In this document: one piece after another, positions 1 through 5,469 of the stretch
Numbering within the stretch: the first letter of the stretch is position 1
How the letters are laid out: the number at the start of each line of letters is the position of its first letter
Source: DATCVR01 sp036566745
GTDB lineage: Bacteria; Actinomycetota; Actinomycetes; Jiangellales; Jiangellaceae
Assembly (NCBI GenBank): GCA_036566745.1
Contig: DATCVR010000097.1
Coordinates: forward strand, 1 to 8,803
Direction of reading: 5' to 3'
DNA length: 8,803 nucleotides
Notes under the pieces: generated by a model
Told to the model about the DNA's origin: nothing
The model's database searches: none
What the model saw: the letters and a program-made list of their open reading frames with translations, nothing else
Position numbers and translations under genes: made by a program

Positions 1-43
1 GGGCGACCTTCGTCTGCTTGGCCTTGGCCCGGCCGCGCCCCAT
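1..43 (-). CDS. DUF3073 domain-containing protein, N-terminus only (cut by window edge)
   Basis: Only the first 14 codons are inside the window; they read MGRGRAKAKQTKVA. This very basic Arg/Lys start matches my memory of actinobacterial DUF3073 proteins, small conserved proteins of unknown function. The ATG is preceded on the minus strand by a purine-rich GAGGGGG at about 8 nt, a good ribosome binding site. The gene lies downstream of vdh in the same direction, the same order I recall from the Streptomyces vdh/bldC neighbourhood. The 168-bp gap to vdh suggests it has its own promoter, but I could not identify one with confidence. The identification rests on a short N-terminus plus synteny, so it is good but not certain. 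No function is assigned. Confidence 0.8.
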   Translation of the reverse strand, partial: MGRGRAKAKQTKVA

Positions 44-211
44 AGGGTCGACCCCCTCGCACAAAACCGGGGCGGCCAGTTAGCCGGACGCCCTCGTTAC
101 CTTCGGATGACATCTGCTCGTAGGGATAACGGTACAGGGTCTGAGCCCGTTCCGCCTCATCCGGTCGGCCGATCAGTGTGAAGAACATCCTGGTTTGCCC
201 GGACTGGCGGC

Positions 212-1306
212 CTACTGTCGCAGGTAGATGCCCTTGAGACGCCCGACTTCGGCGATGCGGCGTTCGGCGAGTCGGTCTGCTGCGACGGCCGGAGGCACGC
301 CTTCGTCGGATGCCAGCGCGAAGATCTCCCGTGTGGTGTCGAAGATCCGGGCCGCCTTGCCCTTGGCTCGCTCGAAGGAGAAGCCGTGGAGTTCGTCGGC
401 GACCTGGATGACTCCGCCGGAGTTGACCACGTAGTCGGGCGCGTACAGGACACCGGCGTCGGCGAGCGTCTTCTCGACCCCAGGATGCTCGAGCTGGTTG
501 TTGGCGGCCCCGCAGACGGCCTTGACGGCGTTGGCGCTCAGCTGGGCGACGCTGGCGTCGTTGAGTGCCCCGCCGAGCGCACACGGCGCGTAGACGTCGA
601 TGCCGGCGCGCAGCAGCTCGTCCTCGTCGGCCACCACGTCGACCGCCGCGTGCTCGGTCCGCAGTCGCTCGAGCGCCTGGACGGAGATGTCGGTGACCAC
701 GACCGAGGCGCCGTCCTCGAGCAGCAGGCCGGCCAGCTTCGATCCGACCTTGCCCACGCCGGAGATGCCCACGCGGCGGCCGCGCAGGGTGGGCTCGCCC
801 CACACCCGCTGGGCGGTGGCCCGCATGCCCTGGAAGACCCCGAAGGCGGTCAGCACGCTGGAGTCGCCCGCGCCGCCCTCGGCCGGCGAGCGGCCGGTGA
901 CCCATCGGCACTCGCGGGCCACGACGTCCATGTCGGCCACGTAGGTGCCGACATCGCACGCGGTGATGTAGCGACCGCCCAGCGAGGCCACGAATCGTCC
1001 GTAGGCGCGCAGGAGCACCTCGGACTTGTGCGCGTCGGGATCGCCGATGATGACGGCCTTGCCGCCACCGTGATCGAGCCCCGCCAGCGCGTTCTTGTAC
1101 GTCATGCCGCGTGAGAGGTGCAGGACGTCGTCGAGCGCGGCGTCCTCGGACTCGTACGGGTAGAAGCGGGTGCCTCCGAGTGACGGGCCCAGCGCCGTCG
1201 AGTGGATCGCGACGATGGCGCGCAGTCCGCTCGCTTCGTCCTGACAGAACACCACTTGCTCGTGGCCGGTATGACGGCCGAATACCAGTGGCGACGCCTC
1301 GGTCAT
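212..1306 (-). CDS. vdh: Valine/leucine dehydrogenase (Glu/Leu/Phe/Val dehydrogenase family)
   Basis: NAD-dependent oxidative deamination of branched-chain L-amino acids to 2-oxo acids in the cytosol. In actinobacteria this links valine catabolism to acyl-CoA precursors. At 364 aa it has the usual length for Leu/Val dehydrogenases. Visible landmarks are the substrate-binding lysine K71 in MTYKNALAGL, the catalytic lysine K83 in HGGGKAVI, an aspartate at D118 in TACDVGT, the Rossmann dinucleotide fold GVGKVG (Gly183, 185, 188) and the late VVNSGG motif with N295. The ATG at 1306 has only a weak upstream purine stretch (AAAGGG), but the N-terminus matches the family, so this start is kept. Divergent from bldC and upstream of the DUF3073 gene in the same direction. 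Valine versus leucine preference cannot be read from sequence; the symbol follows the conserved vdh-bldC neighbourhood. No defects seen. Confidence 0.93.
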   Translation of the reverse strand: MTEASPLVFGRHTGHEQVVFCQDEASGLRAIVAIHSTALGPSLGGTRFYPYESEDAALDDVLHLSRGMTYKNALAGLDHGGGKAVIIGDPDAHKSEVLLRAYGRFVASLGGRYITACDVGTYVADMDVVARECRWVTGRSPAEGGAGDSSVLTAFGVFQGMRATAQRVWGEPTLRGRRVGISGVGKVGSKLAGLLLEDGASVVVTDISVQALERLRTEHAAVDVVADEDELLRAGIDVYAPCALGGALNDASVAQLSANAVKAVCGAANNQLEHPGVEKTLADAGVLYAPDYVVNSGGVIQVADELHGFSFERAKGKAARIFDTTREIFALASDEGVPPAVAADRLAERRIAEVGRLKGIYLRQ

Positions 1307-1508
1307 GGTGATGACCCTTTCGCGTCCGGGCCCGCGGGTGAGCGGGCGAGTGATCGGGTGCAGCTCACTCTAGAGGCCCGGCGGCCCGGCGGCAGGCGAG
1401 GTCGGCTCCGGGAAGGTGGTCCCGTGGGGAGGGACGTGCGCCGGGTGCCGAAATCGGACACACTGGGACGCGTGGGGGATTCGCGGCATACGTCCGTACT
1501 ACGTAGAC

Positions 1509-1553
1509 TTGTCCATACGGTGGATGACATCAGCCGAATGGACAACTGATGTC
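1509..1553. promoter_or_regulatory. Two interleaved inverted repeats with H-type pseudoknot layout
   Basis: Arm A TTGTCCAT (1509-1516) pairs perfectly with A' ATGGACAA (1538-1545). Arm B GACATCAG (1526-1533) pairs perfectly with B' CTGATGTC (1546-1553). The order is A-B-A'-B', with a 9-nt first loop, 4 nt between B and A', and no gap between A' and B'. As RNA this is the geometry of an H-type pseudoknot with two 8-bp stems. As DNA it is two overlapping dyads whose centres are about 12 bp apart, which could be two operators. It lies about 90 bp upstream of the bldC start codon and about 200 bp upstream of vdh. The sequence does not show which gene it serves, or whether it works as RNA or DNA. 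Confidence 0.5.
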
Positions 1554-1606
1554 GACCCATACGGCCGGTGCCCCTGAAGCCTGTTTAAAGATGGAATATC
1601 CGGTGT

Positions 1607-1623
1607 GGCGGGATTGGCCCGCC
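1607..1623 (+). promoter_or_regulatory. Small hairpin in bldC leader
   Basis: GGCGGG and CCCGCC form a perfect 6-bp stem with the 5-nt loop ATTGG, ending 9 nt before the bldC ribosome binding site. If transcribed it could modulate access to the leader. It is too short to claim more. Confidence 0.35.
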
Positions 1624-1632
1624 GCGATTCCT

Positions 1633-1638
1633 AGGAGG
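1633..1638 (+). promoter_or_regulatory. bldC ribosome binding site (decides the start)
   Basis: A perfect AGGAGG lies 5 nt before the ATG at 1644. An in-frame GTG at 1638 overlaps this site and so cannot be the start it serves. This fixes the ATG and yields an N-terminus (MATRTHDAEP) that matches known BldC proteins. Confidence 0.85.
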
Positions 1639-1643
1639 TGACG

Positions 1644-1871
1644 ATGGCGACCAGGACGCACGACGCCGAGCCCCTCCTCACTCCTGCCGAGGTAGCGGCG
1701 ATGTTCCGAGTCGATCCCAAGACCGTGACTCGTTGGGCCAAAGCTGGGAAGCTCACATCGATTCGAACCCTCGGTGGTCACAGACGTTACCGCGAGTCAG
1801 AGGTTCGCGCATTGTTGACCGGCCAGATCCCGGCTCAGCGCTCGGAATCGGAAGTTTCGCATCAGGGGTGA
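1644..1871 (+). CDS. bldC: BldC developmental transcriptional regulator (MerR-like winged helix)
   Basis: Small DNA-binding protein of 75 aa that controls the timing of development in filamentous actinobacteria. Known BldC proteins have a single MerR-type winged HTH, lack the MerR dimerisation helix and effector domain, and bind direct repeats cooperatively. Residues 10-59 are almost identical to Streptomyces BldC as I remember it: LLTPAEVAAMFRVDPKTVTR is the HTH, followed by WAKAGKLTSI, then the wing around TLGGHRRYR with its DNA-contacting basic residues. The C-terminal tail (QIPAQRSESEVSHQG) is a few residues longer than in Streptomyces. The start is set by the perfect ribosome binding site. 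It is a single-gene unit closed by a strong hairpin directly after the stop, and diverges from vdh. Confidence is very high. Confidence 0.96.
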   Translation: MATRTHDAEPLLTPAEVAAMFRVDPKTVTRWAKAGKLTSIRTLGGHRRYRESEVRALLTGQIPAQRSESEVSHQG

Positions 1872-1874
1872 GAG

Positions 1875-1913
1875 CCGTCCGGCGGGTGCTTCTCAGAAGC
1901 ACCCGCAGGACGG
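1875..1913 (+). terminator. Strong hairpin directly after bldC
   Basis: The outer stem CCGTCC/GGACGG (6 bp) and inner stem GCGGGTGCTTC/GAAGCACCCGC (11 bp) are separated by a single G-A mismatch and closed by a TCA loop. It begins 4 nt after the bldC stop. No T-run follows, which is common for high-GC actinobacterial terminators. Confidence 0.75.
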
Positions 1914-2231
1914 TGGTCCCTCTGGTCAACGCGCTTCGTAGCGCGTATCGCTGCAGGCCAAGCCTCCGAACGGGCGGTGGCCGCAGCGATTTGCTGTTTA
2001 TGGTGACTACGGATGTGACCTGACACGACTCGATGTGCGACAAGTGTCGGAGCAGATTGACGAATCAATCAGTGGGAGCGTCTCCGTAATCACGCTTCGT
2101 CGTCGGCGTCCGGCGTGGGCGTGCGGACAGTCCGGTGGTCGATTCGACATATGGACGTACCGGATCGCGATGCGGTTCCACCGAGTCCCAGAATTCATCG
2201 CACCACTCGACGCGGCCGGAGCCGATCGCCC
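1914..2231. other. Gene-free region between bldC and the lysR gene
   Basis: No credible coding sequence: open frames are basic, low-complexity shadows without a ribosome binding site. The base composition is visibly less GC-rich than in the flanking genes. It holds several small dyads: ACGCGC/GCGCGT (1929-1946), CAGC/GCTG followed by TTTA (1984-1996), CGACA-AG-TGTCG (2038-2049), GATTGA-CGAA-TCAATC (2055-2070) and GGAG-CGT-CTCC near 2074. None defines a known RNA or element. A tRNA was looked for by its T-arm signature and not found. Confidence 0.6.
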
Positions 2232-2267
2232 CGCACGGCTCATGACATCGTCCATGAACGCCGTGCG
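2232..2267 (-). terminator. Hairpin downstream of the lysR gene
   Basis: CGCACGGC (2232-2239) pairs with GCCGTGCG (2260-2267) and TCATG (2240-2244) with CATGA (2253-2257), leaving a 2-nt AC bulge and an 8-nt loop. That is 13 paired bases beginning about 28 nt past the lysR stop. There is no T-run. A second, weaker hairpin CTCGG-CTCG-CCGAG (2279-2292) sits 3 nt past the stop. Together they probably end lysR transcription. Confidence 0.55.
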
Positions 2268-2295
2268 CTATCGCCAGTCTCGGCTCGCCGAGGGC

Positions 2296-3240
2296 TCAGC
2301 CGGCGCTGCCGGCCTCCGGCTCCGGGAGCCAGGCGCCGTCGGGAGTCGCCAGCCAGTCCTCCGCGCCGCCCAGCTCGTCCACGGCGCGATGCAGGGCGTG
2401 CAGGCCAGGATGGTCGGAGTCGGAGCGCCAGATCATCGCCCACGGAAACAACGCGGCCGGATCGGCGAGCGGGCGCAACACCCCGCCGGGCACGGCTGGC
2501 TGCGTGGTCATCGTGAGGATCGGCGCCTCCCGGTCGCGGAGGTGCTGGGCGAGCTCGTCGACGCCTTCGACGTGCGGGTGCCCTCCTGCCACGTCGACCC
2601 CGAACGAGGCGAGCAGCTGGTGCACCGCGTGCTCCCAACCTGGGGTCACGTGGTTGCCGGCGCGCGAACACGGCCGGGTGCCGTGCAGCGCCGCGAGCGG
2701 CACGGCTTCGAGCGCGGCGAGCGGATGGCCCTCCGGGAGGAGCACCCCGAACGGTTCGTTCCGGACGGGGCGCTGCGCCACGCCGGCCTGGGTGGCGGGA
2801 AGGCGACCGAACGTGACGTCGATCCGTTCGGCCAGCAGTTGGGGAACGGCCGACTCGGCGCCGGTGATGTACCGCGCGAAGAACTCCACCTCCGGCGCGA
2901 GCCGCCTGGCCGAGGCGAGCACCAGCGCGGGAGTGAGGCCCGGGCCGACGACGTCGACGGTGAGCGACCGCGGTTCGCCGCGTAGCTCGCGCACCGTCGC
3001 GTCGTGCAGCGCCAGCAGTTCCCGGGCCCGCGTGAGCAGCGTGCTCCCGGCGGTCGTGAGCGTGACCCGGCGGGTCGTCCGGTCGAGCAGCCGCACGCCG
3101 ACGCGGTCCTCCAGCCGACGGATGTCGCGGCTGAGCGCCTGCTGGGCGACGAACAACCGCTGTGCGGCGCGGCTGAAGTGCAGCTCCTCCGCCACGGCCA
3201 CGAAGTAGCGCAGCTGCCTGATCTCCAGCTCGTCCGGCAC
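2296..3240 (-). CDS. LysR-family transcriptional regulator
   Basis: Cytosolic DNA-binding regulator of 314 aa, a normal LysR length. Residues 7-70 form the typical winged HTH: IRQLRYFVAVAEELHFSRAAQRL, then VAQQALSRDIRRLEDRVGVRLLDRTTRRVTLTTAG. The usual proline in VAQPALS is replaced by Gln here. Residues from about 93 on form the periplasmic-binding-protein-like effector domain. The start is GTG, supported by a GGGAGGG sequence about 9 nt upstream; the next in-frame starts would truncate the HTH. It diverges from an MFS transporter and hydrolase with a palindrome between them, the standard arrangement for a LysR regulator that controls its divergent neighbour and itself. The inducer cannot be read from the sequence. 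Confidence 0.93.
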   Translation of the reverse strand: MPDELEIRQLRYFVAVAEELHFSRAAQRLFVAQQALSRDIRRLEDRVGVRLLDRTTRRVTLTTAGSTLLTRARELLALHDATVRELRGEPRSLTVDVVGPGLTPALVLASARRLAPEVEFFARYITGAESAVPQLLAERIDVTFGRLPATQAGVAQRPVRNEPFGVLLPEGHPLAALEAVPLAALHGTRPCSRAGNHVTPGWEHAVHQLLASFGVDVAGGHPHVEGVDELAQHLRDREAPILTMTTQPAVPGGVLRPLADPAALFPWAMIWRSDSDHPGLHALHRAVDELGGAEDWLATPDGAWLPEPEAGSAG

Positions 3241-3257
3241 GCGCCGAGTCCCTCCCC

Positions 3258-3282
3258 GATTGACACTCCTGGTGCGTCAATC
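3258..3282. promoter_or_regulatory. Candidate LysR operator in divergent intergenic region
   Basis: Perfect 7-bp inverted repeat GATTGAC-N11-GTCAATC, 18 bp upstream of the lysR start codon and about 90 bp upstream of the MFS start. It abuts the lysR ribosome binding site (3251-3257), so bound protein would block lysR expression, fitting autorepression. LysR regulators bind interrupted dyads of this size. The classic T-N11-A core is not exactly centred here, so the assignment is an inference from position and symmetry. Confidence 0.6.
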
Positions 3283-3371
3283 CTCCTCGAACAGGTGTTG
3301 GACCGCCAGCACCCGCCGCAGCCACGATCACGTCATCGGGTTCGGACGATCGTTCGGGGAGGTGACACGGC

Positions 3372-4556
3372 ATGCGCGCACGCAGCTCGATCACGCTGAG
3401 CTACGGCCTGACCGGCGAGCTGAACGCGCTGTGGGGCGCCGCGTTGCCGGCGACGGACGCCAGGCTGGACCTCGGTGCCGGCCGGCTCGGCGGACTCCTG
3501 ACCGCGCTCGCCGTCGGCGCGCTGGTGGCGATGCCCTTCGCCGGGCGGGTGGCCGACCGGTGGACGGCGCAGCGCGCGTTGCGGCTGCTCCTCCCCGCGG
3601 CCGCGATCGCCGTCATCGGCCCCGCGGTGGCACCGACCTTCGCGCTCCTGACCGTCGCCACCGTCGTGCTCGGCATCCTGTTCGGTGCCCTCAACGTCAC
3701 GCTGAGCATGCAGGCCGTCGCCGTGGAACGCGCCGCGGGTCGCCCGATCATGTCCACCGTGCACGGCGTCTGGACGCTCGGCGCCGTTGCCGGCGGGCTG
3801 GCGATATCCGGCGGATTGCACGCCGGTGCCGACGTCGGGCTGCTGATGTCCGGGGGCGCCCTCGCGCTGGCCACGGTGGCCGTCGTGTCCTGTCGAGCCG
3901 CGGAGACGCCACGCGACGATGGCGAGCTGCCCGTCGCGGACCTGCCGCCCGGCCCCGCCCGGCCCGGTGTGGTGGTCCTCCTCGGTGTGATCGGGGCGGC
4001 GTCCTTCGTCGCCGAGGGTGCCGCCGTCGACTGGGCCGGCGTGCACGGGACACGCGTGCTCGACGCCGATCCGGGCACGGCATCGCTGGCTTACACGGTC
4101 TTCTTCATCGCGATGACAGCCGTGCGACTCGCCGGCGACGCGGTGCGGGCGCGACTCGGCGCGGCGATCACCGTCCGGTCGGCCGGCTGTGCGGCCACGG
4201 CCGGCTACGGATTGGTGCTGCTCGCCGGTGTCCTCCCCGACTTCGCGGGGACCGGCCGGATCGGATGCGCCTTCGCGGGATGGGCACTGGTCGGTGCCGG
4301 CATCGCCACGGTCTGGCCGATCGTCACCAGCGCGCTCGGCGCGGCCCGGCGGGCTTCGGGCCGGATCTCGACAGTCACCATGATCAGCTACGGCGGCGGA
4401 CTGGTCGGGCCGGCACTGATCGGCGCGCTCTCCACGGCAGTGGGGTTGCCTGCCGCGCTGTTGCTCCCGGCGGTGCTGACACTCGCCGTCGCCGCGGTCG
4501 GCCCGGCCGTGCTCGGCGCGCTCGGCCTCGAGACACCGTCGGTCACCTCGTCCTGA
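3372..4556 (+). CDS. MFS transporter, YbjJ-like
   Basis: Cytoplasmic-membrane transporter of the major facilitator superfamily, 394 aa, with about 12 hydrophobic segments and a central hydrophilic loop at about residues 174-198. The loop 2-3 MFS motif A is recognisable at residues 58-71 (GRVADRWTAQRALR). Segments GALNVTLSMQAVAVERAAGRPIMSTVHG (about 105-132) and EGAAVDWAGV (215-224) are typical of the YbjJ-like branch as I remember it, whose substrates are mostly unknown. The start is supported by GGGGAGGTG 7-8 nt upstream. It is the first gene of a probable two-gene unit with the hydrolase 58 bp downstream, opposite the lysR gene. Export of a small toxic or signalling molecule is a reasonable guess, not shown by sequence. 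Confidence 0.9.
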   Translation: MRARSSITLSYGLTGELNALWGAALPATDARLDLGAGRLGGLLTALAVGALVAMPFAGRVADRWTAQRALRLLLPAAAIAVIGPAVAPTFALLTVATVVLGILFGALNVTLSMQAVAVERAAGRPIMSTVHGVWTLGAVAGGLAISGGLHAGADVGLLMSGGALALATVAVVSCRAAETPRDDGELPVADLPPGPARPGVVVLLGVIGAASFVAEGAAVDWAGVHGTRVLDADPGTASLAYTVFFIAMTAVRLAGDAVRARLGAAITVRSAGCAATAGYGLVLLAGVLPDFAGTGRIGCAFAGWALVGAGIATVWPIVTSALGAARRASGRISTVTMISYGGGLVGPALIGALSTAVGLPAALLLPAVLTLAVAAVGPAVLGALGLETPSVTSS

Positions 4557-4588
4557 ACGCTCCTGAACTCGGGCGCGCAGGGCGCCCG
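4551..4588 (+). promoter_or_regulatory. Direct repeat and hairpin between transporter and hydrolase genes
   Basis: TCCTGAAC occurs twice at a 10-nt spacing (4551-4558 and 4561-4568); the first copy contains the transporter stop codon. It is followed by a perfect 7-bp stem CGGGCGC-GCAGG-GCGCCCG (4570-4588). There is no T-run. It could weaken read-through or stabilise the upstream transcript; the hydrolase has its own ribosome binding site just after it. Confidence 0.45.
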
Positions 4589-4614
4589 GAGACCACCCAA
4601 CCGAGAGGATCACC

Positions 4615-5466
4615 ATGAACACCGGCATCACAACGGACAACACAACCGCCGGCAATGTCACCACGGGAGCGCTCGACGTTCCCGGAGCGCGGCTGCACTA
4701 CGAGGTGCGCGGCGCCGGGCCGCTGGTCGTGCTGGTCGGCGCACCGATGGACGCGGAGGCGTTCGAACCGCTCGCGGAGCTGATCGCAGCGGACCACACG
4801 GTGCTGACCACGGATCCGCGTGGGATCAACCGCAGCAAGGTCGACGACGCCGACCGCGACTCGACGCCCGAGCTACGCGCTGACGACCTGTCCCGGCTCA
4901 TAGCCCATCTCGACGCCGGCCCGGCCACGGTGTTCGGCTCCAGCGGAGGCGCGGTGACCGCGCTGGCGCTCGTCCAGGCCCACCCCGAGCAGGTCCACAC
5001 CGTGATCGCGCACGAGCCGCCGCTGATCGAGCTGCTCGACGACCGCGCCCGCCGCCGGGAGGGGATCGAGGACTATGTCGCCACCTATCTCGCGGGCGAC
5101 GTCATCGGGGCCTGGCGGAAGTTCTTCGCCGAGGCCAACATCGCGTTCCCGGACGACGCGATCGAGCACATGTTCGGCGGCGACCGTGATCCCCAGGTGG
5201 TCGCCGACGAGCGGTTCTGGTTCGCCCACGAGATGCGCGGATCCGACTTCTGGAACCCCGACATCGCCGTGCTCCGCACGAGCCCGACACGGGTTCTCGT
5301 CGGTGTCGGCGAGGAGTCGGCCGGGGAGGTCTGCGACGAGACGTCGGTCGCCCTCGCCGCGGCGCTGGGGATCGAGCGCACGACGTTCCCCGGCGGCCAC
5401 ATCGACTTCGCCGAGAACCCCGATCGCTTCGCCACCCGCCTGCGCGCTGTCCTGGGCGAGCCCTGA
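4615..5466 (+). CDS. Alpha/beta hydrolase
   Basis: Cytosolic alpha/beta-fold hydrolase of 283 aa acting on an unknown ester, lactone or similar substrate. The N-terminus LHYEVRGAGPLVVLVGAPMD gives the first core strands and oxyanion-hole region. DPRGINRS (67-74) is the usual DxRG-type turn. The nucleophile elbow is FGSSGGA with Ser110 in G-x-S-x-G, and the catalytic His is His262 in FPGGHIDF. The acid is probably in or near VGVGEES (Glu233/234), replacing the more common Asp. There is no signal peptide; a Thr/Asn-rich tail of about 18 residues precedes the fold. The start follows GAGAGG at a good distance. Likely co-transcribed with the transporter and under LysR control. It converges on the next gene with only 3 bp between the stop codons. 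Confidence 0.9.
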   Translation: MNTGITTDNTTAGNVTTGALDVPGARLHYEVRGAGPLVVLVGAPMDAEAFEPLAELIAADHTVLTTDPRGINRSKVDDADRDSTPELRADDLSRLIAHLDAGPATVFGSSGGAVTALALVQAHPEQVHTVIAHEPPLIELLDDRARRREGIEDYVATYLAGDVIGAWRKFFAEANIAFPDDAIEHMFGGDRDPQVVADERFWFAHEMRGSDFWNPDIAVLRTSPTRVLVGVGEESAGEVCDETSVALAAALGIERTTFPGGHIDFAENPDRFATRLRAVLGEP

Positions 5467-5469
5467 CGC

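Larger units (their letters stand above)
1307..1643. other. 337-bp divergent regulatory region between vdh and bldC
   Basis: No credible gene. Close to vdh, a 6-bp inverted repeat GTGAGC/GCTCAC has arms at 1338-1343 and 1363-1368. Two tandem copies of GGCCCGGC lie at 1375-1390. TACGT-N7-ACGTA is at 1489-1505. A pair of interleaved 8-bp inverted repeats lies at 1509-1553, and a leader hairpin at 1607-1623. TANNNT-type -10 candidates exist on both strands (TAGACT at 1504-1509 on the plus strand; TAGAGT near 1366-1371 on the minus strand), but none has a convincing -35, so no promoter is called. Open frames here have poor third-position GC. Confidence 0.6.

Noticed and set aside
1..188. Minus-strand open frame from ATG at 188 running to the left edge, with a fairly protein-like translation (MFFTLIGRPDEAERAQ...)
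   Set aside because: It overlaps the DUF3073 start in another frame, has no ribosome binding site, and its third-position GC is low for this genome.
386..1114. Long plus-strand open frame of 242 codons
   Set aside because: It lies antisense to vdh, which has clear family motifs; the translation is low-complexity, rich in Gly, Val and His.
1442..1549. Short plus-strand frame ending SVLRRLVHTVDDISRMDN
   Set aside because: Reads like a protein tail, but codon use is poor, there is no ribosome binding site, and it coincides with the interleaved repeats.
2131..2150. GTCGATTCGAC, looks like a tRNA T-arm
   Set aside because: It is a bare 5-bp palindrome; no acceptor, anticodon or D-arm partners are found around it.
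2035..2985. 316-codon plus-strand frame spanning the gap and the lysR gene
   Set aside because: Shadow of the LysR gene on the opposite strand; no ribosome binding site and no recognisable domain.
3260..4618. 452-codon plus-strand and 443-codon minus-strand frames over the transporter
   Set aside because: Arg-rich or Gly/Asp/His-rich shadows typical of high-GC DNA; the MFS frame has motifs and a ribosome binding site.
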